NCBI RefSeq assembly: GCF_005405385.1
Contig: NZ_BJDY01000005.1
Location: 186,001 to 250,000 of the forward strand
Source of the DNA: Lactiplantibacillus mudanjiangensis
GTDB lineage: Bacteria; Bacillota; Bacilli; Lactobacillales; Lactobacillaceae
Reading direction: 5' to 3'
DNA length: 64,000 bases
In this document: positions 17,261-25,576 of the stretch, one piece after another
Position numbering within the stretch: position 1 is the first letter of the stretch
Layout of the letters: each line of letters begins with the position of its first letter
The notes under the pieces: generated by a model
What the model was told of the DNA's origin: nothing
Seen by the model: the letters and a program-made list of their open reading frames with translations, nothing else
The model's database searches: none
Program-made: the position numbers and the translations under genes

Positions 17261-17467
17261 TTAGTTACTCTTATGACTGAGTTTTCCAACCAAATAACGA
17301 TTAAGTTTGCCATCTATTCTGCCATTTACCAGCAACAGCAGCATGATATATATCACACCAAAACTTAGAAAATAATGCTCATTGATAAATGGTATTTCCC
17401 ATAATAAGTACATGCCAAAAATAGCCACGATAAAGATTAGATTTCTAACGATAATTTTTGCCTTCAT
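17261..17467 (-). CDS. Small two-segment membrane protein, paralogue 1
   Basis: 68 residues from ATG 17467 (GGAGG five bases upstream). Two hydrophobic segments and a basic C-terminus GKLNRYLVGKLSHKS. The same end (GKLNSYLVKKVTDKS) is found in the protein at 19095-19304, so the two are paralogues. Function unknown; small tandem membrane proteins near bacteriocin-like loci are often immunity proteins (inference). Confidence 0.65.
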   Translation of the reverse strand: MKAKIIVRNLIFIVAIFGMYLLWEIPFINEHYFLSFGVIYIMLLLLVNGRIDGKLNRYLVGKLSHKSN

Positions 17468-17495
17468 AGTAGCCTCCACTTAGACCAAACAGCTT

Positions 17496-17969
17496 TTACT
17501 GACGTTTACGCCAAAAATAACGACCGATTCGATAAATCACAATGACGATCAGCATCGGTATTGAGAAAACAATAAAAACTGCACGTTTCAAATGAATTAA
17601 GATCAAACTTAAAATATCATCGGAACTACCCTCACCAGCACCACTGGCACCGGCAATATCATACCGATTGGCAGTTGGATTTATCGCATCATGATAACGA
17701 TCTGCATAAGTTTTACCATCATTAAAATTCTTTTTAGTCTGCCGATCTGGAATTAAATCCATGATCAGTCGATTAGACCTTAGCTTAGGTAACAATGCCA
17801 TCACAATCGGATAAATGAGCACATATGAAACCGTCAGCCAAATATTAACTGGGTTCCATTTAAGTACTAACATCGCATCACGATTCGCCGATACAAAGTA
17901 GCCGACTATCAAGTAGAACAAAATACCATACAAATAATCCATCATTAAATGACCTAACGCTTTTCGCAT
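17496..17969 (-). CDS. Membrane protein of unknown function
   Basis: 157 residues, ATG 17969 behind GGAGGTCTTAGAG. Two membrane segments near the N-terminus (about 8-28 and 45-65), a polar middle with AGASGAGEGSSDD, and one C-terminal segment ending in RRKRQ-like basic residues. Close spacing to neighbours on the same strand suggests an operon from about 18.2 kb to 17.26 kb. Confidence 0.7.
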   Translation of the reverse strand: MRKALGHLMMDYLYGILFYLIVGYFVSANRDAMLVLKWNPVNIWLTVSYVLIYPIVMALLPKLRSNRLIMDLIPDRQTKKNFNDGKTYADRYHDAINPTANRYDIAGASGAGEGSSDDILSLILIHLKRAVFIVFSIPMLIVIVIYRIGRYFWRKRQ

Positions 17970-17985
17970 CTCTAAGACCTCCGCA

Positions 17986-18216
17986 CTAAGACTCAGTTTT
18001 TTTACTCAATAAAAACAGCGTTTGGAAGTCCATTCCAAAACAAGCAAATATGGTATCCGCAATGAGCAGACCGGTAATACTGCCAATGATGTTAGATAGT
18101 AAAGAACCAAATATCAGTGGTAGCCAATTGCCACCCAAGCTAACAAAAATCAAGGTGACAGTAACATATAGAAATTTTTTCAATTTTTCAACCACCTCTT
18201 TTAAGTATTTCATCAT
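17986..18216 (-). CDS. Small membrane protein, holin-like size
   Basis: 76 residues from ATG 18216, or 65 from TTG 18183, which has the better ribosome site (GAGGTGG, eight bases). Two hydrophobic segments separated by a Gly/Asn turn, short charged tail. Size and topology recall holins, but no phage genes are nearby. Function unknown. Confidence 0.6.
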   Translation of the reverse strand: MMKYLKEVVEKLKKFLYVTVTLIFVSLGGNWLPLIFGSLLSNIIGSITGLLIADTIFACFGMDFQTLFLLSKKTES

Positions 18217-18299
18217 TGCTAATAAAAAACTGTTAACAATAATTAAAATAACTTATTTGCATTCCTGTCAGCTACTTTGTTCTGACAATTGATTTGGTC

Positions 18300-18840
18300 C
18301 TAATTCAGACAATAAAGGTAAATCGGCCCCAATCTATCTAAATAAATAACTGCTGGCTTGGTTGCAGCCTGATAAGACATCGCGTAAATCTTAGGATTCG
18401 TTGCCAAAGCAGTGTACTCATCCTCCATCCGAATTGATACACGCACAGCTTTTACTGGATCACTAATTGTAGCGTAAGCCCAACGACTAGCCACCCGATT
18501 ATTTGTCAGACTAAAACAGCATACAATTGAAAGTACAACTAAGCCCCAATACAAATAATGGAGTTCAACTTCTGGCTCTAATTTCTGATATAGCACACCT
18601 GCAATCAAACAACTATTAATTAATATCGCCGGCCAACCAAAAATCACCGAATAACTCAAAAAATAAGGAGGGGATGCTAAAGCAGCAATCAAAAGCGTTA
18701 TTATAATTAATCCCCATAACAATCGTATCACCATTCACTTCATTGATTCCATTGTTCCGATAAATCCAACCAATAATTAAAATCAACCATAAAACACCAC
18801 AAAGTATGAGGTTGCAGAATTTTTTTAAGTTCATTTTCAC
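18300..18840 (-). pseudogene. Membrane protein gene in two overlapping frames (probable frameshift)
   Basis: An upstream frame (start GTG 18840 or ATG 18834, behind GAGGTAGG) encodes a lysine-rich start and one membrane helix (LILCGVLWLILIIGWIY); a second frame, ending at 18300, carries further helices and a soluble tail. They overlap by about 119 bp, too much for ordinary coupling. One indel near 18690-18735 would fuse them to a protein of about 178 residues. Two true overlapping genes cannot be excluded. Confidence 0.5.
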
Positions 18841-18849
18841 ACGTTTTAC

Positions 18850-19000
18850 CTACCTCATTTTCATTTTAATAACCCGTACACCAGATATCTTCTTACTACC
18901 ATAAAGCGAAGTTGAAAGTTTTCTATTATAAGCATTATCTGTATGCTGGATATTGATATCTATAAAAGGACCAAATATTTGGCACTTTTTATACGCTTTA
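18850..19000 (-). pseudogene. Remnant of a small-protein gene
   Basis: A start-less frame of about 50 codons ending at 18850 reads ...NRKLSTSLYGSKKISGVRVIKMKMR. The SLYGSKK...VKM pattern recalls EYSGSKKMVCYDVKM in the protein at 19538-19864, suggesting a truncated relative. The similarity is short, so the link is tentative. Confidence 0.35.
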
Positions 19001-19094
19001 TATTAGTCAAGCTGACAGGGATTATAGAAAGACTTTTTCCCACGTCCTTCACCAGCCTCTGACTAATAAATAGTTTTGCTTTTCAATTGATCAA

Positions 19095-19304
19095 CTACTT
19101 TGTCGATTTATCAGTTACCTTTTTAACAAGATAACTATTCAATTTTCCACCGACTTTGCTATAATCCAGCACAAATACTGCTACCCCTGTAATTATAAGA
19201 CCAGGTAATTTATTTGTTCGTAGTTCGGGTATAAAGCCCGAACCCAACATCACAAGAAGTACAAAAATGAACAAATAATTTCTGATTTTTTTCTCAAGCT
19301 TCAT
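19095..19304 (-). CDS. Small two-segment membrane protein, paralogue 2
   Basis: 69 residues with two hydrophobic segments and the C-terminus GKLNSYLVKKVTDKS, shared with the protein at 17261-17467. The ribosome site (GGGTGATACGCA) is weak. Function unknown. Confidence 0.6.
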   Translation of the reverse strand: MKLEKKIRNYLFIFVLLVMLGSGFIPELRTNKLPGLIITGVAVFVLDYSKVGGKLNSYLVKKVTDKSTK

Positions 19305-19338
19305 TGCGTATCACCCATTCTAGTTGACTAAAAACATG

Positions 19339-19494
19339 CTATTCAATAATCGTATCAATCAAAATTATCGTAAACATGATTGCCAGCAAAAGACTCCCAA
19401 TTGTCACAATGACATCAAATACAACTTTGACCTTTTTACGTTGAATGATATCCACAAACAAAGTCGATGTCATTGCTAAAAATTGCCAAATCAT
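19339..19494 (-). CDS. Small membrane protein (51 aa, start uncertain)
   Basis: ATG 19494 gives MIWQFLAMTSTLF, a short basic turn (IQRKKVK) and a second helix (TIGSLLAIMFTIILIDTII). No good ribosome site precedes the ATG, while a strong GAGGAG about 35 bp upstream is in the wrong frame, so the 5' end may be damaged. Confidence 0.4.
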   Translation of the reverse strand: MIWQFLAMTSTLFVDIIQRKKVKVVFDVIVTIGSLLLAIMFTIILIDTIIE

Positions 19495-19537
19495 GTAGCC
19501 ACACCAAAATATTGCACCTAATACTCACTCCTCTAGT

Positions 19538-19864
19538 CTAAGCGATTGGATATGCTGGATAAGCCTTGTATTTATGTGCATTAATTCGTTTAATTCTTAC
19601 CGTAGTTGTATTCGTTCTACCGGGGCCTGCAGAAAAACTCATTTTCACATCGTAACAAACCATTTTTTTACTACCAGAATACTCTGCACTAATATACTTC
19701 GCCGATCTTTTTGGAAACGAAAACATCGAAGCAATCGGATGCCTATTTTCAAGTATGCTTAAGCGAACCGCATTTTGGGGTGTATAGGGAATCAAAAATA
19801 TCGGTGTCGAAACAAGCCATATCGTGATAACGAACATTCCAATTTTTAACCAGCGTTTTTTCAC
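19538..19864 (-). CDS. Small membrane-anchored secreted protein
   Basis: 108 residues from GTG 19864, well spaced behind GGAGCG. One N-terminal helix (IGMFVITIWLVSTPIFLI), then an extracellular domain with SGSKKMVCYDVKMSFSAG and a basic, Tyr-rich end. A possible truncated relative lies at 18850-19000. Function unknown. Confidence 0.6.
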   Translation of the reverse strand: MKKRWLKIGMFVITIWLVSTPIFLIPYTPQNAVRLSILENRHPIASMFSFPKRSAKYISAEYSGSKKMVCYDVKMSFSAGPGRTNTTTVRIKRINAHKYKAYPAYPIA

Positions 19865-19886
19865 TATCCTACGCTCCTTTGGCCAA

Positions 19887-20555
19887 TTACTTAGCGCTCA
19901 CCGTATATCGTTTCAAATTAAAATCAGTCGTCTTCGTACGGACATTAGGCTGCTTGATGATAAATTTGAAATGGCTCTTTTTGCGACTAATCCGTGCCGT
20001 ATAAGTTTTTCCACGATTCGTAAACTTCTTTGTGACACCAACTTTTTTGAATAGTATGTACTTTGGTCGCTGCACGGCTATATCGAAAAAGCTGATCTCG
20101 CCAACATTCATGACACCTTTATCACCGGTTGAAGAGACATCATATCTATACGCGCCTTTACCGGATAGTTGTAGTGATTTTAACGTCTTATCTGCATAAA
20201 CCGTTTGATACAACGTCCCAATTTTGGTCGGCTTTATGTTGACATATGGCACCGCATAAACAAAGACGACCTTTTGTGGCTTAGCTTTAAACACCAGCTT
20301 ACGCTTAACCGATCCCTGTAATAACAAGTTTTTATTATGGTCAAAAACATTGCCTTTGGCCGTATATGATTTGCCAATTTTTCCGGTGACCTTATCCTGA
20401 TCTAAAACGCCACCAGTGTTCATTTTATAAACAATCGTGATAGTCCCCTTATGTACAGCCGCCTGAGCAACATTTTGTTTTGGTCCCATGAACAATCCAA
20501 ACCCGACCATCATCAAACCAACTAGCATGCCCCAAGACTTTCTCAGCTTAACCAT
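19887..20555 (-). CDS. Secreted protein with MucBP-like N-terminal region
   Basis: 222 residues, ATG 20555 behind GAGGGGGAG. The signal peptide (LVGLMMVGFGLFMG, cleavage near AQAA at 32-33) is followed by GTITIVYKMNTGG...GKIGKSYTAKG, which fits the MucBP-type beta pattern, and then a basic domain rich in Lys/Tyr. No LPxTG, so it is probably released or held by charge. It is 21 bp from the next gene. Confidence 0.7.
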   Translation of the reverse strand: MVKLRKSWGMLVGLMMVGFGLFMGPKQNVAQAAVHKGTITIVYKMNTGGVLDQDKVTGKIGKSYTAKGNVFDHNKNLLLQGSVKRKLVFKAKPQKVVFVYAVPYVNIKPTKIGTLYQTVYADKTLKSLQLSGKGAYRYDVSSTGDKGVMNVGEISFFDIAVQRPKYILFKKVGVTKKFTNRGKTYTARISRKKSHFKFIIKQPNVRTKTTDFNLKRYTVSAK

Positions 20556-20576
20556 CTAATCTCCCCCTCAACGACT

Positions 20577-21059
20577 TTAAAGCCCATGAAATTGTCCAAC
20601 GTGACCATAAACCAACATTAATGGCATATTCACCACTAACAACCACCAAAAGACTTGTAACGTTTGTTTTAACGAGGCCTGATACTCCCCCACCCGACCG
20701 GCTAAAATAATAGTCGCGGTTAGTAACAACCAAAAACAGCCAATCGGCGTTAAATCAATGTTAAACCACACCAACGTAATCAAGACAAACACCGCATCAA
20801 ATAATGAAAAGTCATCTAAGTCAAAGCCACCTAGACCAACTGGTTTCCCAGTTAATGGCCGTTGAAGCCATTGTTTCAGCGTCGTAAACAACATAATCAC
20901 CAACGGAATCACGGCCAAAATGACCGCCAACTGATTATGCCAAAAATAATACAAGATACCGGTTTCAATTAGGTTCGCACCTAATAAACCACCGGCAATC
21001 CCCAGGGTTGTTTTTAAATCGACCCATGCAAATTGAGTCCCCGGTCTGTCTAAGCTCAT
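20577..21059 (-). CDS. Multi-pass membrane protein of unknown function
   Basis: 160 residues with about five hydrophobic segments and a short polar loop (GKPVGLGGFDLDD). Start ATG 21059 follows GGTGGGATAACG. Base composition is closer to the core genes than that of the small genes downstream, so the island border may lie between this gene and 19887. Family not recognised. Confidence 0.7.
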   Translation of the reverse strand: MSLDRPGTQFAWVDLKTTLGIAGGLLGANLIETGILYYFWHNQLAVILAVIPLVIMLFTTLKQWLQRPLTGKPVGLGGFDLDDFSLFDAVFVLITLVWFNIDLTPIGCFWLLLTATIILAGRVGEYQASLKQTLQVFWWLLVVNMPLMLVYGHVGQFHGL

Positions 21060-21145
21060 CGTTATCCCACCAATCGCTCGGTTAATTGTTTCCTTGCTTA
21101 ATGATTATTATATGTTGTTGATCACCTTTTAACAATCACTAATCA

Positions 21146-21194
21146 AACCAACAAAAAAATCGTTTACCAGTTTTAAAACACTAGTAAACGATTA
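21146..21194 (-). terminator. Terminator of the pantothenate-kinase-like/hydrolase operon
   Basis: ATCGTTTAC.AG pairs with CT.GTAAACGAT around a 10-base loop, with a 7-T run on minus. It lies 200 bp behind the hydrolase stop because a small structured element sits between. Confidence 0.75.
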
Positions 21195-21218
21195 TTTGAA
21201 TCAACTATTACAGCGGCA

Positions 21219-21380
21219 TCAGGTCAACTTGATGGTCCGTGTCAATGCCGTTTGCTGACGTTTTTAGTCAGCTTAGGGCATGGACAGTTAGTAGACTTGC
21301 TTTTTAGGCTACTAACTGAGGGACCAGACCGCTTTTTGGCTGGGCACGTTCCCCACAGACCATCAAGTTACACCTGATAA
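21219..21380 (+). mobile_element. 162-bp structured element related to copies A-C
   Basis: Ends form a long imperfect stem (TCAGGT and AACTTGATGGTC with their complements), flanked by the direct repeat AGCGGCA (21212-21218, 21381-21387). Inside are perfect GCTGAC/GTCAGC and TTAGTAG/CTACTAA hairpins and the core GACCGC-TTTTTGGCTG-...-CCCCACAG (21327-21358) also found in both halves of the long elements. No ORF. Confidence 0.6.
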
Positions 21381-21393
21381 AGCGGCAACTACC

Positions 21394-22173
21394 TCACCCC
21401 AAAAAGTCCAACATCACCTGATTAAACTTATCCGTCTGTTCCGCCATAATAATATGGCCGGCTTGTGGAATCACGACTGACGAGCCATGTGGGCACAACT
21501 TGGCGGTAGCTGCGGCATGTTCAGCTGGCCAGAATGGCGTTTTTTCACCAGCCATGAATAAGACCGGCACCTGCAACCGCCCGATCACATCTCGCCAATC
21601 TTGAAACGCATGATCGTATAACAGTGGTCGATTCAAGGCATAATCGAATTTATGATCGCCTTGTGCCGCTTTAACTGCGGCAAAGGTACTGTCATCGATC
21701 CGTTTGAAGGTTGTATGCACGTGATACATTTCTTCAGCGGCTTTTGGAAAATTATCCCACGTCAAATCTAGTAATCCATAAGGCCACGACTCATCGCTAA
21801 TCATCTTAGGCGACTGGTCGACACTAATAATCTTATGAATCAAGCGGTCACCATATAGCGAACAATAGGCCCAAATCACTGCGACGCCCATTGAATTCCC
21901 CATCATATCGACATTGCTAACATTCAAGTACGCCAATAATTCCGCCACATCCTTAGCTTGCCGACTCATCCGTAAGCCCTTAGTTGTCGTTTCCGAACGC
22001 CCATGATTACGCCGATCTAAGTTAATCACACGATAGCCTTGTGACACTAACGCTTTAACTTGTGCGCGCCAAATTTCTTTATAGCCAGCGTAACCCGTCA
22101 TGATGAGAATCGGTTGTCCAATCCCCACATCATCGTATGTTAACTGCACGCCATCACTCGTTAAAAATTGCAT
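21394..22173 (-). CDS. Alpha/beta hydrolase
   Basis: 259 residues, ATG 22173 behind AAGGAGG. The nucleophile motif is GNSMG (Ser about 94), with Asp in the VLFMAGEKTPFW strand region and His in PQAGHIIMAEQ near the end: a complete triad. Belongs to the haloperoxidase/esterase-like group. Only 14 bp behind the pantothenate-kinase-like gene, so co-transcribed. Thioester or ester cleavage linked to the CoA module is possible but unproven. Confidence 0.88.
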   Translation of the reverse strand: MQFLTSDGVQLTYDDVGIGQPILIMTGYAGYKEIWRAQVKALVSQGYRVINLDRRNHGRSETTTKGLRMSRQAKDVAELLAYLNVSNVDMMGNSMGVAVIWAYCSLYGDRLIHKIISVDQSPKMISDESWPYGLLDLTWDNFPKAAEEMYHVHTTFKRIDDSTFAAVKAAQGDHKFDYALNRPLLYDHAFQDWRDVIGRLQVPVLFMAGEKTPFWPAEHAAATAKLCPHGSSVVIPQAGHIIMAEQTDKFNQVMLDFLG

Positions 22174-22187
22174 TCCCCTTTACCTCC

Positions 22188-22901
22188 TTAAGCCTGCGCA
22201 ACTGCTGCGACTGTTGATTGACTTGGTTCTAGCCAAGTGAGCTGATGATCCGCATTCATGTGGACTTGCCAAGCGGACAATGACCGTAATGGGGCAACAT
22301 TCTCATTAAAATTACGTTCATTAATTTCTATCCAGCTTCGACGCGCTCGTGGTTCAAATTCCGCCCAAGTGAGTCCTTGTTGCCCGGCCAAGTTCAAATG
22401 TGAACAGCGTTGTAAGTACCATTGATAGTTATCCGTTGGCTCAACATCTAAGAAAAGACTACTCGTTAATAACTGGCGAAACATTGGTTGTAAGACCATT
22501 AGCCCTTCAATAATTAAAATATCCGGTTGATAAACAACTTTCTGTGCTTGCCGGTCGATGTCATTCGTGGCATGATTGTACGTGGGCAATGTGATGGCTT
22601 GATCATGCTTAATCGCCATGACAAATTGCCACACCAACTGCTTATCATAACTGATTGGAAACCCTTTTTTATCACTCAACTGAAATCGCTGTAATTCAGC
22701 GTTTGATCGTAAGAAGTCATCAGTCGAAACCAAGACACAGTTCAACGCTGGCCAACACTGTTGATACGCTTGTTGTAATTGCCGCGCTAGCGTGGTTTTA
22801 CCAGAAGCGACTCGTCCAGTAATTCCAAGAATCACGGGGCAAGCATTGGTCGGTTGCGGTAATATTTTTGTTAAGTCAGTTGTTTTAATTATTGGCATCA
22901 T
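22188..22901 (-). CDS. Short pantothenate kinase (CoaA)-like protein
   Basis: 237 residues from ATG 22901 (AAAGGTGG upstream; ATG 22898 is equally possible). P-loop GRVASGKTT lies near residue 28, followed by STDDFL, KKGFPISYD and PDILIIEGL, all CoaA landmarks, and a C-terminal EIN..N...NVAPLR segment. Normal type I CoaA has about 70-90 more residues before the P-loop, so this is an N-terminally short paralogue. CoaA phosphorylates pantothenate in CoA synthesis. Placed divergently from LysR and beside CoA-ester genes, a CoA-supply role is attractive but the substrate may differ. Confidence 0.75.
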   Translation of the reverse strand: MMPIIKTTDLTKILPQPTNACPVILGITGRVASGKTTLARQLQQAYQQCWPALNCVLVSTDDFLRSNAELQRFQLSDKKGFPISYDKQLVWQFVMAIKHDQAITLPTYNHATNDIDRQAQKVVYQPDILIIEGLMVLQPMFRQLLTSSLFLDVEPTDNYQWYLQRCSHLNLAGQQGLTWAEFEPRARRSWIEINERNFNENVAPLRSLSAWQVHMNADHQLTWLEPSQSTVAAVAQA

Positions 22902-22943
22902 GCCACCACCTTTAAAATTGAGTCTGAAAGAAGGGTCTTTACC

Positions 22944-23855
22944 ATGGATATTCACCAAATCCAATATCTCATCACCATCGTCGACAACGGTTACAATCTC
23001 ACTCAGAGCGCGCGGGCATTGAATGTCTCCCAACCAGCATTAAGTAAACTGATTAGTGAACTTGAAGCCACTGAGAACATTCAAATCTTCATCCACCACA
23101 AGGGTCGGATTACCGGACTCACTCCGATTGGCAAAGATCTGATTCGTCACGGTCGTCAAGTCAGTGCCGATTATGAAAACATGCTCCAAAGTATTCGAGA
23201 TCACGCTGACATTAAACGCGGTAAAGTTAAGATTGGGATCGCCCCCGTGATCATTTCCACGATATTTAATCGGGCGATTCCTGAATTTATTTTAAATAAT
23301 CCCAATATTGAACTTAAAATCATTGAAAAAGGTGCCTACGAACTACAGAAAATGTTGCTACTTCACGAAATCGACTTGGCCGTGATTGTGTCACCGACAA
23401 CATTTCCTTCTATTAAAGAACAAATTATCTACCGTGACTCCGTGGCGGTTTGGTTCAATCCTCAACATCGTTTCCACGAGTTCGATGGCGCGATTCCGAT
23501 AACCGAGATTGGTAAAGAACGGATCGTTACCTTAGATGACAGCTTCATGGTCACCTATCAAGTCAAACAACTCTTCCGTGAGCATGATCTGCATCCCAAC
23601 TTTTTCCTGCAAACTGGCTCGTGGGATTTGATCTTAAACATGTGTGAAGAGATGGATACTGTCGGGATCATTGCGGCGCCAATCGGTGGTAACTATGCCG
23701 GCACCCAAATCGAACACCGAGACTTTGAACCAAACTTTCCCTGGAATATCAGTATTTGTCGGTTTAACGATAATTCCCAAAATAACTTGGTTCGTTATAC
23801 TGAGAAATGGTTCACCGATTATTTTCAAACCGTCCAACAACAAGGACACTTTTAA
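22944..23855 (+). CDS. LysR-family transcriptional regulator
   Basis: 303 residues, ATG 22944. N-terminal winged helix (IHQIQYLITIVDNGYNLTQ, then VSQPALSKLISELE) and a two-lobed effector domain. Only 42 bp separate it from the divergent kinase gene. It is the sole regulator within the acyl-CoA cluster, and LysR-type dyads (ATAAC-N5-GTTAT) lie upstream of fabV and in the aquaporin/crotonase divergent region, so it probably controls them; the inducer may be an acyl-CoA or a short organic acid (inference). Confidence 0.9.
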   Translation: MDIHQIQYLITIVDNGYNLTQSARALNVSQPALSKLISELEATENIQIFIHHKGRITGLTPIGKDLIRHGRQVSADYENMLQSIRDHADIKRGKVKIGIAPVIISTIFNRAIPEFILNNPNIELKIIEKGAYELQKMLLLHEIDLAVIVSPTTFPSIKEQIIYRDSVAVWFNPQHRFHEFDGAIPITEIGKERIVTLDDSFMVTYQVKQLFREHDLHPNFFLQTGSWDLILNMCEEMDTVGIIAAPIGGNYAGTQIEHRDFEPNFPWNISICRFNDNSQNNLVRYTEKWFTDYFQTVQQQGHF

Positions 23856-23900
23856 CTAAAAGCGAGCATGGCCATCGATGCCATGCTCGCTTTTCTATCG
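23856..23900. terminator. Bidirectional terminator
   Basis: AAAAGCGAGCATGGC and its complement pair over 15 bp with A/T runs; it ends LysR (plus) and the CoA-transferase (minus, stop at 23902). Confidence 0.9.
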
Positions 23901-23901
23901 C

Positions 23902-25515
23902 TTAATGCATTGCGGCTGGTAATTGAACCAATTGATCAGCTTGATTGAGCGTGTTTCCCATTAATGGTTCTTGGAAAATCCGCGTATCCATATAACGTAA
24001 GTCACCACTAATCAATGGTTTAAAGTCCATTTGATCTAGGATATCTGTTTGAAGATCCATCCCGGGTGCAATTTCAATCAATTCAATGCCACCAGTCGTC
24101 AATTCAAAGACGGCCCGTTCAGTAACATAATAAATGTTTTGCTTATTTTCAGCAGCCACTGGCCCAGAGAACGTGATCTGTTCCACATCTTGGACGAGCT
24201 TGTGACGACGACCTTCTTGGTCAATTTGTAGCTTGCCATCCACAACCGATTCACGTAGACCACCGGCGGTAAAGGTCCCAGTAAAGACGACCGTTGGGGT
24301 ATTCTGGGTAATATTGACAAAACCACCAGTCCCGGCGATCTTCGGCCCAAACTTCGAAACGTTGATGTTCCCAGCATGATCGAGTTCAGCCAAACCTAAG
24401 AACGCAATATCAATCCCACCACCATCGTAGAAATCAAACATATATGGTTGGTCAATCGTGGCTTCTGGGGCAATGGCACAACCGAAGTCGCCGCCACCCA
24501 TTGGCACCCCACCAAAGGTCCCGGGTTCAACCGTTGTGGTGACATTTTCAGCACTACCTTCAGCTTTCAAAATCAATGAGACCGTTTCAGGATATTTCCC
24601 AATCCCATAGTTAACGATGTTGTCACTATCTTGTTTAAACATCGCCGCACGCCGAGCAATTACCTTCTTGGCATCCAATGGCACTTGAATTGACCCAGCT
24701 GGTTTAATCACATCAGCATCAACATAATCAGGATTGTATTGCGTGGTATTGCTTTGCATCGTCATGGTTTCATCGGCCGTTTCAACGACGTAATCAACCA
24801 ACAAACCAGGAATCCGAATATCCTTAGGTTTCATCGAACCAGACTTAACGATCCGTTTAACCTGGACAAAGACTTTCCCACCATTGTTGTGAGCAGCCAT
24901 CGCAATCGATGTTGATTCCAAGGTCAATGGTTCATCATCAAAGGTGATATTCCCATCTTCATCGGCAAAGGTACCCCGCAAAATCGCAATGTTTGGTTCT
25001 GGGACTTCATAAGCTAAATAATCTTTCCCATGAATTTGCATCTTCGAAACTAAGTCATGTGCTTTAGCGGCATCGTTTAACTTACCGCCTTCAACGTCAG
25101 GATCAACGAATGTTCCTAAACCAACCCGACTGATTTGAATCGGCTTGTGCGCCGCAGAATCCCGAAAGATTTGTGACAATACCCCTTGTGGGAAGTTGTA
25201 AGCTTCGAAATCATTAGCGGCCACGAGTGGTTCTAATTTGGGTGCTAAGCCCCAATGTCCACCGACGATCCGCCGTAATAAGCCTTTGGCAGCGAGATTA
25301 TTGGTGCCCTTGGCATCGCCATCACCAATCCCAGACGCATGCCAAATCTCTAATTGTTTCGGATGACCTTCATCATCAAAGCGCTTGCGAATACTCCGTA
25401 ACATTTCTTCGGCAACATCGGACCCTAAGAAACCTTCCAGTGCAATGGTGGCGTTATCTGGAATTAACTTTGCTGCTTGATCACTATTAATAAATTGTAC
25501 CGTCATGTCTGACAC
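23902..25515 (-). CDS. Family I acyl-CoA:carboxylate CoA-transferase (propionate/acetate CoA-transferase type)
   Basis: 537 residues, a fused alpha-beta enzyme of the Pct/YdiF class. The catalytic Glu is expected in TVEPGTFGGVPMGGG (about residue 330), and Gly-rich loops FDFYDGGGIDIAFLG follow. Such enzymes swap CoA between short acids through a glutamyl-CoA intermediate. It follows fabV by 61 bp on the same strand and presumably shares its promoter. In the module it could activate a 3-hydroxy or enoic acid and release the reduced acid. Confidence 0.9.
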   Translation of the reverse strand: MSDMTVQFINSDQAAKLIPDNATIALEGFLGSDVAEEMLRSIRKRFDDEGHPKQLEIWHASGIGDGDAKGTNNLAAKGLLRRIVGGHWGLAPKLEPLVAANDFEAYNFPQGVLSQIFRDSAAHKPIQISRVGLGTFVDPDVEGGKLNDAAKAHDLVSKMQIHGKDYLAYEVPEPNIAILRGTFADEDGNITFDDEPLTLESTSIAMAAHNNGGKVFVQVKRIVKSGSMKPKDIRIPGLLVDYVVETADETMTMQSNTTQYNPDYVDADVIKPAGSIQVPLDAKKVIARRAAMFKQDSDNIVNYGIGKYPETVSLILKAEGSAENVTTTVEPGTFGGVPMGGGDFGCAIAPEATIDQPYMFDFYDGGGIDIAFLGLAELDHAGNINVSKFGPKIAGTGGFVNITQNTPTVVFTGTFTAGGLRESVVDGKLQIDQEGRRHKLVQDVEQITFSGPVAAENKQNIYYVTERAVFELTTGGIELIEIAPGMDLQTDILDQMDFKPLISGDLRYMDTRIFQEPLMGNTLNQADQLVQLPAAMH

Positions 25516-25576
25516 CCCATTCTCAAATTTACGCCAACCAACGACTGGTGGCTCTGTGTTAATCCTTGTGGCTAAT

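Noticed and set aside
22902-23033. Upstream extension of the pantothenate-kinase-like gene into the LysR gene
   Set aside because: It would overlap the well-supported LysR N-terminus; ATG 22901 has its own ribosome site.
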